Part shown: positions 24,119-33,394 of the stretch, piece after piece | Position numbering within the stretch: position 1 is the stretch's first letter | How the letters are laid out: each line of letters starts with the position of its first letter | From: Bradyrhizobium sp. RP6 | Lineage (GTDB): Bacteria > Pseudomonadota > Alphaproteobacteria > Rhizobiales > Xanthobacteraceae | Direction: 5' to 3' | DNA length: 64,000 nt | NCBI RefSeq assembly: GCF_003837805.1 | Contig: NZ_RQIT01000004.1 | Span: 1-64,000, forward strand | The notes under the pieces: model-generated | What the model was told of the DNA's origin: nothing | Seen by the model: only the letters and a program-made list of their open reading frames with translations | Database searches by the model: none | Program-made: the position numbers and the translations under genes

Positions 24119-25618
24119 TTGTCAAAGCTCACACTGCCGGTCCGGCTCGCCCTCCTGGTCGCGGGAACGATGTTGCCGCTGATCGTCTTTGCGGTCGGCC
24201 TTGCCTATTCCAACTATCGCCAGGATCGCAGCGAGGCGACGCGCCGGGTGCTGGAGACGGTGCGAAGCATGCGCCTCGTGCTCGACTCCGAGGTGCAGCG
24301 GATGACGGGCGGCTTGCAGGTGCTCGCGCTCAGCAATTCCTTGCAGAGCGGTGATTTCGAGGGCTTCCGCCGGCTGGCTGCCGAGTTCTCGAGCCAGTAT
24401 GGCGTCGACAGCGTCCTGCTGTTGGCCGACAGATCCGGCCATCAGCAGTTTTCGACAGCCACGACGCAAACAGCGGATTTGCCCCCCCGCAACAATCGCG
24501 AGATCGTCGAGCGCGTATTTGCAAGCAAGGCGCCGCAATATTCCGACCTGTTCGTCGGTTCGACCAAGAAACGGCCGATCGTGACCGTGGAAGTTCCCGT
24601 ACGGCGCAATGGCGAGGTCGCCTATGCGCTCTCCTTCAGTCCGCCGATCGCGCTGTTCCAGAAATTGGTCGAGCAGCAGCGGCCAAACGATCAATGGACG
24701 GTGTCGCTGCTGGACACCAAGGCTCGCGTGTTCGCGCGCACACCCAACCCCGCCGAGACGTTCGGCAAGCAGGCCTCCGGGGCACTCTACGATGAGATGT
24801 CCCGGACGCCGGAGGCGGCGCTTTCGACCGTTTCGCTCGACGGCGTCGCGCTGTCCTCCGCCTTCACCAGATCGCAGCTGACCGGCTGGACGGTCGTGGC
24901 CGGCGTCGCCGAGAGCTCGCTGATCGCGCCGCTCTGGCGCGACATCGCGATCACCAGCCTGATCGGCGGCATCCTGCTGCTGGTTGGCCTCACATTTGCC
25001 GTCAGGATGGCCACCACGATCGCGCGCGGCGAGATGCTGCACAATCTGCTGATCGAGGAGCTCAACCATCGCGTCAAGAACACGCTCGCCCTGATGCAGG
25101 CGATCGCGGTGCAGACCTTCCGCAGCGCCAGCCGGGACGAGCGGACCAAGTTCGAGGGCCGGCTCGGCGCGCTGGCCGAGGCGCACAACCTCTTGAGCCA
25201 GGAGAAATGGGCGGGCTCGGAGCTCCGGGACGTGATCGTCCGCGCGCTCCAGCCTTTCCTGCTGAGCAATTCCGACCGCATCCGCATGGCCGGCCCGGCC
25301 GTGCCGCTGTCGCCGCGGCTCGCCGTGGTGCTGTCGATGATCGTGCACGAGATCGCCACCAACGCCGCGAAATACGGCGCGCTGTCCAACGAGACCGGCC
25401 GGGTGACGCTGGACTGGGAAGTCATCGCTGATGCGCCGAAGCCGCGACTGCGGCTGATCTGGACCGAGACCGGCGGGCCGCCGGTGACGGCACCGATACA
25501 ACGCGGCTTCGGCTCGCGCCTGATCGAGCGCAGCGCACGCGACCAGCTCGATGGTGAGGCAACCGTCGACTTCCTGCCGCGCGGCGTGGTCTGCACGGTG
25601 ATATGCACGCTGGACTAG
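24119..25618 (+). CDS. HWE-type sensor histidine kinase with periplasmic sensor domain
   Basis: A 499-residue membrane sensor. A first membrane helix (about 10-30) and a second (about 278-298) bracket a periplasmic double-Cache-like domain. The cytoplasmic part has the HisKA_2/HWE features: ELNHRVKNTLALMQA phosphorylation site, HEIATNAAKYGALS N-box and a WTETGG glycine box. HWE kinases usually act on receiver-only or stress-response partners; no response regulator is encoded beside it. The start is a TTG at 24119, because an in-frame stop lies at 24080 and no ATG precedes the first membrane helix; confidence in the start is moderate. It is divergent from the TRAP operon. Confidence 0.85.
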   Translation: MSKLTLPVRLALLVAGTMLPLIVFAVGLAYSNYRQDRSEATRRVLETVRSMRLVLDSEVQRMTGGLQVLALSNSLQSGDFEGFRRLAAEFSSQYGVDSVLLLADRSGHQQFSTATTQTADLPPRNNREIVERVFASKAPQYSDLFVGSTKKRPIVTVEVPVRRNGEVAYALSFSPPIALFQKLVEQQRPNDQWTVSLLDTKARVFARTPNPAETFGKQASGALYDEMSRTPEAALSTVSLDGVALSSAFTRSQLTGWTVVAGVAESSLIAPLWRDIAITSLIGGILLLVGLTFAVRMATTIARGEMLHNLLIEELNHRVKNTLALMQAIAVQTFRSASRDERTKFEGRLGALAEAHNLLSQEKWAGSELRDVIVRALQPFLLSNSDRIRMAGPAVPLSPRLAVVLSMIVHEIATNAAKYGALSNETGRVTLDWEVIADAPKPRLRLIWTETGGPPVTAPIQRGFGSRLIERSARDQLDGEATVDFLPRGVVCTVICTLD

Positions 25619-25694
25619 CCGTGATGCAGGCGTCCCCATGACGCATATCGCAACGCAGCACAGTCATGCTGCGACAATTGCGCTTGCCCGTACC

Positions 25695-25725
25695 CAATCA
25701 TCCGATGTTAAACATCGGATGATTG
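25695..25725. promoter_or_regulatory. perfect 15-bp palindrome upstream of the GntR gene
   Basis: CAATCATCCGATGTT pairs with AACATCGGATGATTG around one central base (25710). Each arm itself contains a CATCCGATG/CATCGGATG near-palindrome. It lies 73 bp before the GTG of the GntR regulator and 77 bp after the kinase stop. A regulator operator is favoured, since no T-run follows to support a terminator. Confidence 0.6.
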
Positions 25726-25797
25726 TGAAGCTGCCGTGCGTCGCAGCCAATGACAAAATGAACCGGCCGCGACAGGCCGGACGGGAGAAACGTACGA

Positions 25798-26619
25798 GTG
25801 GCAGGAGCGCGCCCGAGCCCCGTCGACAAACTGATCAAGCCCGGCCGCATTCGCGCCGTGCTGACGACGCTCGGCCGCGAGATCGCCCAGGATCTCATTC
25901 CCGTCGGAACGTCCCTGCCGCCAGAGCCCGAACTCGAAACCCGCTTCGGCGTCGGGCGCGGCGTGGTGCGCGAGGCCATCAAGACTCTTGCCGCGAAAGG
26001 CCTCGTCAGCGTGCGGCCGCGCCACGGCACGCACGTGCTGCCGCGCCACGAATGGAGCCTGCTCGACCGCGACGTGCTGAGTTGGCTCGTCGGCCAGGAC
26101 GAGCCGGACCGCGGCCTTCTGCTGGCGATCCAGGAGGTGCGCTCGATCATCGAACCTGCAGCCGCAGCTCTCGCCGCGGAACGCGCCACCAGGAACGACC
26201 GCTGGCGGATCGACACGGCCCTGGCCGCGATGCAGACCGCAAAGGACCAGGCCAGCGCCCTCGCAGCCGACAAGGCATTCCATCTCGCCATCCTGGACGC
26301 GACCCACAACCCGGTCCTCCAGGGCTTTCGCGGCGCGATCGACACCATCCTGAGCACCGTCTTCACCGTCGCCGTCGTCAGCCCCGGCGGCTGGTTCAGG
26401 GATAATCTGCCGAACCACGTGGCGGCGGCGCGAGCCATCGAGAGCGGCGACCCGGAGAAGGCGCGCGCCGCGATGGAGCGGCTGCTGGGCTACACCCGAT
26501 TGAAGCTTTCGAAACGGAAGACGGCCATCGCCGCGGCCAGCCGTAAAACGGACGGATCGGCCCTGCGCTCGCCCAGGAAGCCGAGCCGCAAGAGCAAGAG
26601 GAAACGCCATGGACCGTGA
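25798..26619 (+). CDS. GntR-family (FadR subfamily) transcriptional regulator
   Basis: A 273-residue repressor-type regulator. The winged helix domain (about residues 15-80) has the GntR pattern PPEPELETRFGVGRGVVREAIKTL, followed by an FCD ligand-binding domain with metal-binding-type residues (KAFHLAILDATHNP and NHVAAARAIE). The C-terminus is a basic tail. The GTG at 25798 has GGGAG ten bases upstream. It probably controls the ABC uptake operon starting 150 bp downstream and binds the palindrome at 25695-25725 (inference). FCD regulators commonly sense organic acids or sugar acids. Confidence 0.87.
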   Translation: MAGARPSPVDKLIKPGRIRAVLTTLGREIAQDLIPVGTSLPPEPELETRFGVGRGVVREAIKTLAAKGLVSVRPRHGTHVLPRHEWSLLDRDVLSWLVGQDEPDRGLLLAIQEVRSIIEPAAAALAAERATRNDRWRIDTALAAMQTAKDQASALAADKAFHLAILDATHNPVLQGFRGAIDTILSTVFTVAVVSPGGWFRDNLPNHVAAARAIESGDPEKARAAMERLLGYTRLKLSKRKTAIAAASRKTDGSALRSPRKPSRKSKRKRHGP

Positions 26620-26770
26620 CACGAAAGGCTCGGCACAGATCCCAGCTCCGCCCGCGATCGCGAGAGGCGCCACCGACGGAGATATGCGATTGCACCAGAC
26701 GTGGTTACGATATCGGGAATGATCAGCGTGAAATGCCGACACAGGCATGGCTGAGCGTCAGGGAGGTCAA

Positions 26771-27592
26771 ATGCAGGTGACGGGCAGTCTGAAGGGCCGA
26801 TCGTCGCGGCTGATCCGCAGCGTCAATTCGCTGGCGGGCGCTGCGATGTTCGTCGCGCCGCTGCTTGCGCTGGTCGCGATCTGGGCGATCGTCGTCCCGC
26901 TGTTCAACGTCAATCCGCGCGTGTTTCCCCCGGTCGCTGCGGTCGGCGCGGCCGCGCTTGACTCGATCCGCGACGGCACGTTGTTCGCCCATGTCGGCGC
27001 CAGCCTCTTGCGTGTCGGCCTGGGCACACTGATCGGGATCGCCGCCGCCGTGCCGCTCGGCATCGCCATGGGCGTCAGCCCGACGGTCGCGGCCTTCCTG
27101 ACGCCGCTGTTCCGCTTCTTCTCGGTGCTCGCCGGCATTGCCTGGATCCCGATCGCGACGCTGTGGTTCGGCTACGGTTTTGGCGCGATCGTCTTCGTGA
27201 TCTTCAACGCCGTGTTCTTCGTCGTCGCCTACAACACCCTGCTCGGCGTCAGGACCATCCCGCACACGCTGCGCAACGCTGCCGCCTCGCTCGGCGCCGG
27301 CCGCTGGGCGCTGCTCACCGAAGTGCTGCTGCCGGGCGCGCTCCCCAACATCGTCACCGGCATTCGGACCGGCCTTGGCTTCGCCTGGCGCGGGTTGATC
27401 GCCGCCGAGATGATCGCGACCAATGTCGGGCTCGGCTATATGCTGTTCGTCGCGCGCGACTTCTACCGCACCGAGGTGATCGTGTTCGGCATGATCGTGA
27501 TCGGCGTGCTCTGGCTTCTGATCGACCGCCTGCTGCTGGTCCCGCTGGAACGCGCGACCATCGAGCGGTGGGGCATGGTGAGGCGCGCATGA
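26771..27592 (+). CDS. ABC transporter permease (SsuC/TauC type), first copy
   Basis: A 273-residue permease of the taurine/nitrate/sulfonate type with about six membrane segments and an EAA loop (AAASLGAGRWALLTEVLLPGALP). The ATG at 26771 is preferred to one at 26747 because AGGGAGG lies directly upstream. Its stop overlaps the start of a second, similar permease by 4 bp, so the transporter likely has a heterodimeric membrane part. Confidence 0.88.
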   Translation: MQVTGSLKGRSSRLIRSVNSLAGAAMFVAPLLALVAIWAIVVPLFNVNPRVFPPVAAVGAAALDSIRDGTLFAHVGASLLRVGLGTLIGIAAAVPLGIAMGVSPTVAAFLTPLFRFFSVLAGIAWIPIATLWFGYGFGAIVFVIFNAVFFVVAYNTLLGVRTIPHTLRNAAASLGAGRWALLTEVLLPGALPNIVTGIRTGLGFAWRGLIAAEMIATNVGLGYMLFVARDFYRTEVIVFGMIVIGVLWLLIDRLLLVPLERATIERWGMVRRA

Positions 27593-28395
27593 ATCTGATG
27601 CTGCAAATCTGGGCCGGCTACGCTCGCATGACCCGCCGCTGGCCGGGGATCTCCGCCATCATTCCTTTCATCCCGGTGCTGGCGCTGTGGACGGCGGTCA
27701 GCGAGTCCGGATTGTTTCCTCGCGCGTTCTTTCCGGGCCCGGGCGATGTGACGCGCGCGTTCTTCACGCTCACTTACAAGGGCATCCTGCCCGATTATCT
27801 CCAGGACAGCCTGATCCGGCTCGCGACCGGCGCCGCCGTCGGCATGGCGCTCGGTATTCCCTTGGGCATCCTGATCGGCACCAGCCGCTGGGCGCACCGC
27901 ATCTGCTGGCCGGTGCTGCTGTTCCTCCAGGCCATCGGCGACATCGCCTGGCTGCCGATCCTCTTGATCTGGTTCGGCTTCGGATTGACGACGATGACCT
28001 TCGTCATCGTCTACACCGTGCTGTTCCCGGTCGTGCTCAACACCGTGCTCGGCGTCGAATCCGTGCCGCGGGACCTCGCGCGCGCCGCCTTGAGCCTCGG
28101 CGCCTCTCGCGCACGCGTGCTGTGGGAGGTGACGCTGCCGGGCGCGCTGCCCAACATCATCACCGGCCTGCGCAACGGGCTCGGCTATGGCTGGCGCGCG
28201 CTGATCGCGGTCGAGATGATCGTCGGCACGTCGGGCATCGGATTCATGATGTTCGACGCCCGCCGCGCCGGTTCGACCGTCGAGATCATCCTCGGCATGA
28301 TCATCCTGGGATTGCTCTGGTACATCGTGGACGCCTGGATCCTCGCGCCGATCGAGCGCGCGACCGGCCAGCGTTGGGGATTGGTGACATCATGA
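27589..28395 (+). CDS. ABC transporter permease (SsuC/TauC type), second copy
   Basis: A 268-residue permease similar to the preceding gene, with the EAA loop ALSLGASRARVLWEVTLPGA. It begins at an ATGA overlap with the first permease and ends in an ATGA overlap with the ATPase, a pattern of tight translational coupling. Confidence 0.88.
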   Translation: MNLMLQIWAGYARMTRRWPGISAIIPFIPVLALWTAVSESGLFPRAFFPGPGDVTRAFFTLTYKGILPDYLQDSLIRLATGAAVGMALGIPLGILIGTSRWAHRICWPVLLFLQAIGDIAWLPILLIWFGFGLTTMTFVIVYTVLFPVVLNTVLGVESVPRDLARAALSLGASRARVLWEVTLPGALPNIITGLRNGLGYGWRALIAVEMIVGTSGIGFMMFDARRAGSTVEIILGMIILGLLWYIVDAWILAPIERATGQRWGLVTS

Positions 28396-29150
28396 AGACG
28401 CTCTCGCTGCGCAATCTCGGCAAGACCTATTTCGATCCCTATGCGGGCGCGCACGTCACCGCCGTCCACGACGTCTCGCTCGACGTCGAACCCGGCGAAT
28501 TCATCTCGGTGGTCGGCCCCTCCGGCTGCGGCAAGACGACGATCCTGAACATGATCGCCGGCTTCATCCCCTATTCGAAGGGCGACATCCTGCTCGACGG
28601 CAAGCCGGTGCACGGGCCCGGCCCCGAACGCGGCGTCGTGTTCCAGTCCTTCGCACTGTTTCCCTGGAAGACGGTGCTCGACAATGTCGGCTTCGGCCCG
28701 AAGATGCGCGGCGTGCCGAAAGCCGAGCGCGACCGCATCGCGCGCGAATATCTGGCGCTTGCCGGGCTCTCGCACGCGGCGCACCGCTATCCCAACGAGC
28801 TCTCCGGCGGCATGCAGCAGCGCGTCGGCGTGGTGCGCGCGCTCGCCAACAACCCCGACGTCCTCTTGATGGACGAGCCGTTCGCCAGCGTCGACGCGCA
28901 GACGCGCATGACGCTCCAGGAGGAACTGACCCGCATCTGGCAGGAGCGCAAGCCGACGGTGATCTTCATCACCCACGACGTGCCGGAGGCGGTGTTTCTC
29001 GCCAACCGCGTCGTCGTGCTGTCGAAGGGACGCGTGCTCGACGAGATCGCGGTCGACCTGCCGCGGCCCCGGGTCTGGGACGACCTCGTCAAGGACGACC
29101 GCTTCAAGCAGCTCTCGGCGCGCGTGCTGCAGATGGTGCGCGCGGCATGA
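28392..29150 (+). CDS. ABC transporter ATP-binding protein
   Basis: A 252-residue ATPase of the TauB/SsuB group: Walker A GPSGCGKTT, Q-loop VVFQSFALFPW, signature LSGGMQQRVG, Walker B VLLMDEPFASVD and H-loop THD. Start ATG at 28392 overlaps the upstream permease by 4 bp. It serves the two permeases before it. Confidence 0.9.
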   Translation: MKTLSLRNLGKTYFDPYAGAHVTAVHDVSLDVEPGEFISVVGPSGCGKTTILNMIAGFIPYSKGDILLDGKPVHGPGPERGVVFQSFALFPWKTVLDNVGFGPKMRGVPKAERDRIAREYLALAGLSHAAHRYPNELSGGMQQRVGVVRALANNPDVLLMDEPFASVDAQTRMTLQEELTRIWQERKPTVIFITHDVPEAVFLANRVVVLSKGRVLDEIAVDLPRPRVWDDLVKDDRFKQLSARVLQMVRAA

Positions 29151-29479
29151 GCATCGCCTCCGAAGCCTTGCGATCATCCAAGGTGCGAATCGTGCTCGGC
29201 GCGATCGCCGCATGGGCGCTGTTTCAGCTCTGGCTGACGATCGCGGCGCCGTCAAAGATTTCGCCGGAGCTCAAGGGCACATCGGAGAAGGTGAACGTGC
29301 AGGTCGAGCTGCCGTTCATGCCGGAGCGCTTCCACGTGCTCGCGTTCCAGCAATATGGACGCGTCTCGGGCACGGACGAGCATTCCATCGAACTTCGCGG
29401 TGTCAAAAGAACGGACCTCAACGCCGTGGCCCGACCTTACTGGGTCACGGCGGTGGGGCCGATAAAAGAGGGAGGCTGA
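29147..29479 (+). CDS. small membrane-anchored protein of unknown function in the ABC operon
   Basis: A 110-residue protein. One hydrophobic helix (about residues 13-32) is followed by roughly 75 residues that appear to face the periplasm, with a segment predicted as beta-rich (VNVQVELPFMPERFHVLAF). I recognise no family. The ATG overlaps the ATPase stop by 4 bp and the binding-protein gene follows 4 bp after, so it is clearly part of the operon. A role as an accessory or coupling subunit of the transporter is inference only. Confidence 0.75.
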   Translation: MSIASEALRSSKVRIVLGAIAAWALFQLWLTIAAPSKISPELKGTSEKVNVQVELPFMPERFHVLAFQQYGRVSGTDEHSIELRGVKRTDLNAVARPYWVTAVGPIKEGG

Positions 29480-29483
29480 GGAC

Positions 29484-30539
29484 ATGAAACGACTGTTGCT
29501 GCTTGCGATCGCGCTTTTGGCCGGCATGGTGCCGGCGAGCGCCCAGACCTTGACGAAAGTGAAAGCGGGCATGGTCACCGGCATCGACCAGATCGGCTTG
29601 CCGATCGCGCTCGAGCGCGGCTTCTTCGAGAAGCACGGGCTCGACGTCACGATCGCGCGCCCCTACGCGACCGGCGTCGACGCGCTGAACGCGCTGCAGG
29701 CCGGCGAGAGCGAGATCGTGCAGGTCGGCGTGCCCATGATCGGCGCCGTGCTGCGCGGCATGGATCTCGTCGCGCTCGGCAATTACAGCGGCAACGCCAC
29801 CAAGGCCGGCTCCGACGCAACCATGGCAATCATCGCGCGCGAAGGTTCGGGCATCGTCAAGGGCGACCTGTCGACGCTGAAAGGCAAGAAGATCGCGGCG
29901 TCCTTCGGCACGATCAACCATCTCTACATCCTGGCGACGCTGGAGAAGGCCGGCCTGAAGCCCGACGACGTGACATTGGTCAACACGCCGCCGCCGGACA
30001 TGACCGTCGCCCTGCTCGCCAAAGGCATCGATGCATTCTCGGGCTGGGATCCCTGGCCGATCGTCGCCGGCAAGGATGTGCCGGGTGCGGTCGAGATCAT
30101 CCGCGGGGGCGACGTGATTTCGTACATCGGCTTCAACGTCGCGCTTCGCCCCTGGGTGCAGGCCAATGGCGAGACCATCGAGAAATTCCTTGCAGCAGTC
30201 TCCGAGGCCGACCAATGGATGCGCAAGAACCCGAAACAGGCGGCGCAAGTCGCCACGCGCTGGATTCCGGGCCTGAAGCAGGAGGTCGCGGAAGCCGCGA
30301 TGCAGTTCAACATCCAGCAGGCCGACCGCCGGCTGTCGGCGAACAATTACCGCGCGCTGTGGAGCGCCGAGGACCGGCTCTCCCGGCTCGGCATCCTGAA
30401 ATCGACCTTCGACGTCAATGCGCATATCGAGCCGAAGCACATTCTCAAGGTCATGAAGGATCGTCCCGAGCTGTTCGCCGACCTGCCGCCGATCCCGGAG
30501 ACGGCGGCGATCACGCCGGGCTATGTGTTCAAGCCCTGA
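29484..30539 (+). CDS. ABC transporter substrate-binding protein (SsuA/TauA/NMT1 type)
   Basis: A 351-residue periplasmic binding protein with an N-terminal signal peptide (MKRLLLLAIALLAGMVPASAQ, cleaved after ASA). The NMT1/SsuA-like fold is suggested by GLPIALERGFFEKHGLDV and the LKGKKIAASFGT segment. AGGGAGGCTGAGG precedes the ATG. It is the last gene of the five-gene unit. Sulfonate, nitrate-like, pyrimidine and riboflavin-type ligands all occur in this family, so the ligand is open. Confidence 0.87.
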   Translation: MKRLLLLAIALLAGMVPASAQTLTKVKAGMVTGIDQIGLPIALERGFFEKHGLDVTIARPYATGVDALNALQAGESEIVQVGVPMIGAVLRGMDLVALGNYSGNATKAGSDATMAIIAREGSGIVKGDLSTLKGKKIAASFGTINHLYILATLEKAGLKPDDVTLVNTPPPDMTVALLAKGIDAFSGWDPWPIVAGKDVPGAVEIIRGGDVISYIGFNVALRPWVQANGETIEKFLAAVSEADQWMRKNPKQAAQVATRWIPGLKQEVAEAAMQFNIQQADRRLSANNYRALWSAEDRLSRLGILKSTFDVNAHIEPKHILKVMKDRPELFADLPPIPETAAITPGYVFKP

Positions 30540-30617
30540 GCCGGCGGCACACATCGAGATCGGCGCGCTCAATGCGCCGGTCTCGCCACGCATTGGATTA
30601 TTGTTCGAGCGCGGCCT

Positions 30618-30646
30618 TTCGGAGAACCGCAGCACGGTTCTCCGAA
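30618..30646. terminator. bidirectional hairpin terminator
   Basis: TTCGGAGAACCG and CGGTTCTCCGAA pair over 12 bp around CAGCA, between the convergent binding-protein and ccdA genes. Confidence 0.65.
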
Positions 30647-30653
30647 GCGCGCC

Positions 30654-31385
30654 CTAACCGATCGTCTGCAGCGCCGGAAACGTCTCGAGCAGCCAGATGC
30701 TCACATTCGAGACCGCACCGGTGAGAAAGCCGATGCCGGTGATCACCATCAAGACGCCCATGGCGCGCTCGACATTGACGAGGTGGCCCTTCATGCGCGC
30801 GAACAGCGCTGAGAACTGTTCGATCATCAGGGCCGCGAGCAGGAAGGGAATACCCAGCCCCAGGGAATAGACCGCGAGCAGGCCGGCGCCCTTCGTCACC
30901 GTGGCTTCCGCCGCGGCGATCGAGAGGATCGCGGCGAGGATCGGGCCGATACAGGGCGTCCAGCCGAAGGCGAAAGCAAGGCCCATGATATAGGCACCCC
31001 AGAGGCCGACCGGTTTGGGGATCGGCAGCCGTCCCTCGCGCATCAAGAGGCCGATGCGCGTCAGGCCGAGGAAGTGCAGGCCCATGATGATAATGACGAT
31101 GCCGGCGAGAATCGACAGCTCCGCCGACCAGGCACGGATCAGCCCGCCGACCAGCGAAGCGCTGGCGCCGAGCGCCACGAACACCGTGGAAAAGCCGAGC
31201 ACGAACAGAAGCGCCGACATCATGATCGCGCGCTTGGAGGTCGCGACCGGCTCGTCGCTCTCGACATGCTCGATCGTGGCGCCCGTCAGGTAAACCAGAT
31301 AGGGCGGAACCAGAGGCAGAACGCAAGGCGAGAGGAAGCTGACGAGGCCGGCAATCATCGCCGCCGGGATCGAAACATTTTGCAT
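30654..31385 (-). CDS. ccdA: cytochrome c biogenesis protein CcdA
   Basis: A 243-residue inner-membrane thiol transporter with six membrane segments. The two redox cysteines are in SPCVLPL (Cys21) and in GWTPCIGPIL mid-protein. CcdA passes electrons to periplasmic thioredoxin-like proteins that reduce apocytochrome c thiols. Starts at ATG 31385. It stands alone here, but the cbb3 oxidase c-type cytochromes encoded at the right end of the window would depend on this type of function. Confidence 0.9.
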   Translation of the reverse strand: MQNVSIPAAMIAGLVSFLSPCVLPLVPPYLVYLTGATIEHVESDEPVATSKRAIMMSALLFVLGFSTVFVALGASASLVGGLIRAWSAELSILAGIVIIIMGLHFLGLTRIGLLMREGRLPIPKPVGLWGAYIMGLAFAFGWTPCIGPILAAILSIAAAEATVTKGAGLLAVYSLGLGIPFLLAALMIEQFSALFARMKGHLVNVERAMGVLMVITGIGFLTGAVSNVSIWLLETFPALQTIG

Positions 31386-31588
31386 GACGCAGTCGGAGCC
31401 ATCTCAGGTGCCGGCGCGGCACGCGGGGATGCGCGCGGCCCGGAGCACCGGCTCTGGTGTAGCGGATGCCGGAGAATGCGCAACCGAGGCGCACGAAAAC
31501 CAGGGCCCCTCCCGATGCCGTCCGTGATCACAGATGCGGCATCGGGACGCGCACAAACCTCGCCAAAAAGCGAGATTCGGCGGCGCGG

Positions 31589-31855
31589 CTACTTCACCAC
31601 GCGGAGCAGCGGACGCCGGGGCTGGTCCTGCGTCTGCTTGGAAGGGGTCGTCGGCTCGCTCATGGCGTTCCGCAACATTTCGTCGCACAGCGCCTTGAGA
31701 TCGGCGCTGTCAATTCCTTTCAGTTTCATCCGCACGTCGAGAATGACGATGGACAGCATTTCGGCCGACTCGCGGCTGTTGCACTCATGGAGAGCCCTGC
31801 GGCACTCCTCGAGTGTTTCCAGCACCGACTGCAACTGTTCGTCTGAATACGACAC
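31589..31855 (-). CDS. small hypothetical protein, helical, cysteine-bearing
   Basis: About 88 residues, mostly helix-forming, with a repeated E-x-x-R/L pattern (LQSVLETLEECRRAL) and a proline-rich C-terminus (TTPSKQTQDQPRRPLL). The GTG at 31855 with GGAAAG upstream gives the compact form; a GTG at 31936 would add 27 residues. No known domain is recognised. Standalone gene. Confidence 0.5.
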   Translation of the reverse strand: MSYSDEQLQSVLETLEECRRALHECNSRESAEMLSIVILDVRMKLKGIDSADLKALCDEMLRNAMSEPTTPSKQTQDQPRRPLLRVVK

Positions 31856-32336
31856 TGGCGTTCTTTCCGTTAACTCGGCCTGCGAGACGTGTTTGTGGCG
31901 CCCCCTTTGGCCCGCATGAGAGACCAAAGATAGCACGAGGCTACTGCGCCTCCGAACCTGATTTCACTGTGTTTCTGCGGTGGGACCGCGGTTCCGGTCA
32001 CAATCGATCTGCAGCACCATTGGCCATCACCGAACTGGTCCGGGAGCAAACGCCTTGCGCGGTGCGATCGATCCATCGCGGGAGATGGCATCTGCCTTCC
32101 CGCAAGAATTTCCATCGCAGACAGCGCCGGCAATCCCGCAGCCATTTCACGGCTCGCAACGGAACTCACGCCCCACCCCTCAGCCGGGCGATAGTCCGCC
32201 CGATCCCAACCCAAGACAGCACTCCAATACCGCCCACAAGTTGATAAGGATGACGTTCAAAACTCGTCATTCCCCAACCCGTCGTGGTTGTGGTTTGCGT
32301 CAGATTCTGCCACTTTAGCGACCTAAAGGAAATTGT
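31856..32336. other. non-coding stretch between a small hypothetical gene and the LysR gene
   Basis: No supported gene in these 481 bp. The only clear structure is ATGACG (32250) paired with CGTCAT (32265-32270), 67 bp before the LysR start, which could be an autoregulatory LysR site. Confidence 0.45.
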
Positions 32337-33386
32337 ATGCACTCCTTGGCGGCAAGGGGCGTTCCTCTGGCGGAACGCCCAAAGACAAATCTCAGCGGCC
32401 TCTCGGATTGGGATACGGCCCGCATATTCCTGGAAGTCGTCCGATGCGGAAGTTTCCGCTCGGCGGCCGAACGCTTGTCGCTGTCGATCAACGCCGTGCG
32501 CCGGCGGATCGACGATTTCGAACGCCAGACCGGCACCACCCTGTTCACCCGCGACGTCCACGGCACCCATTTGACCGATGAGGGCGCCCTGGTGGTCTCC
32601 GCCGTCGAGCGCATGGAGGCAGCCACGTTCGACGTGCTGCGCGCCAGCGATTCGATGGCCAATGCCCTGTCCGGCGAAGTCCGTGTTGCCGTCACCGAAG
32701 GGCTGGGCACGTTCTGGCTGGCCCCGCGCCTGGTCGAATTCCAGCAGGCCTATCCGAAGATCCTGGTGGACCTGCATTGCGCGATGCGCTCGGCCGACGT
32801 CTCGCGCCACGAGGCCGACGTCGCCATTCATCTGTCGCGTCCGTCGGCACTCGACATCAAGCTGGTGCGGCTCGGCCGCATGCATCTGATGTTCTGGGCC
32901 TCCGAGAAATACATCGAAAAGCATGGCGCGCCGCGCTCGGCGGCGGAGTTGATCAAGCATCGCCTGGTGCTGCAATTCGCCGACCAGCTCGCCGCCAAGG
33001 AATCTTTCGAGAGCTTCTTCCCGGGCGTTTCGGAACGCGACCTTCTGGTCATGAAGACCAACGTCTCAAGCGCCAACTACTGGGCCGTCGCGAATGGCGC
33101 CGGCATAGGCGTATTCCCGAGCTATGCCATTGCGCTTGGCGGGAAGCTAGTTCCACTGGAAGTCGAGCTGAACCGATCGCTGGATATCTGGCTGTCCTAC
33201 CATCCCGGTAGCGGCCGTATTCCCCGCGTGCGGCACATGATTGACTGGCTGATCGAGGCTTTCAATCCGGCTCGCTTCCCGTGGTTTAAGGAAGAGTTCG
33301 TGCACCCGCATGAATTCAAGGACTCGTACATGGGCGAACCCCTGACCCAGCTCTTCGGGGGATTTTCAACCGAAGAACAAAGGTGA
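32337..33386 (+). CDS. LysR-family transcriptional regulator
   Basis: A 349-residue regulator. The LysR helix-turn-helix (about residues 27-85) reads FLEVVRCGSFRSAAERLSLSINAVRRRIDDFERQTG; the substrate-binding domain follows. It is longer than the usual 300 residues at the C-terminus. AAGGAAA lies in front of the ATG at 32337. No metabolic gene sits in the divergent position, so the target is unknown. An XRE regulator gene starts 8 bp after its stop. Confidence 0.88.
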   Translation: MHSLAARGVPLAERPKTNLSGLSDWDTARIFLEVVRCGSFRSAAERLSLSINAVRRRIDDFERQTGTTLFTRDVHGTHLTDEGALVVSAVERMEAATFDVLRASDSMANALSGEVRVAVTEGLGTFWLAPRLVEFQQAYPKILVDLHCAMRSADVSRHEADVAIHLSRPSALDIKLVRLGRMHLMFWASEKYIEKHGAPRSAAELIKHRLVLQFADQLAAKESFESFFPGVSERDLLVMKTNVSSANYWAVANGAGIGVFPSYAIALGGKLVPLEVELNRSLDIWLSYHPGSGRIPRVRHMIDWLIEAFNPARFPWFKEEFVHPHEFKDSYMGEPLTQLFGGFSTEEQR

Positions 33387-33394
33387 AGAGAGAG

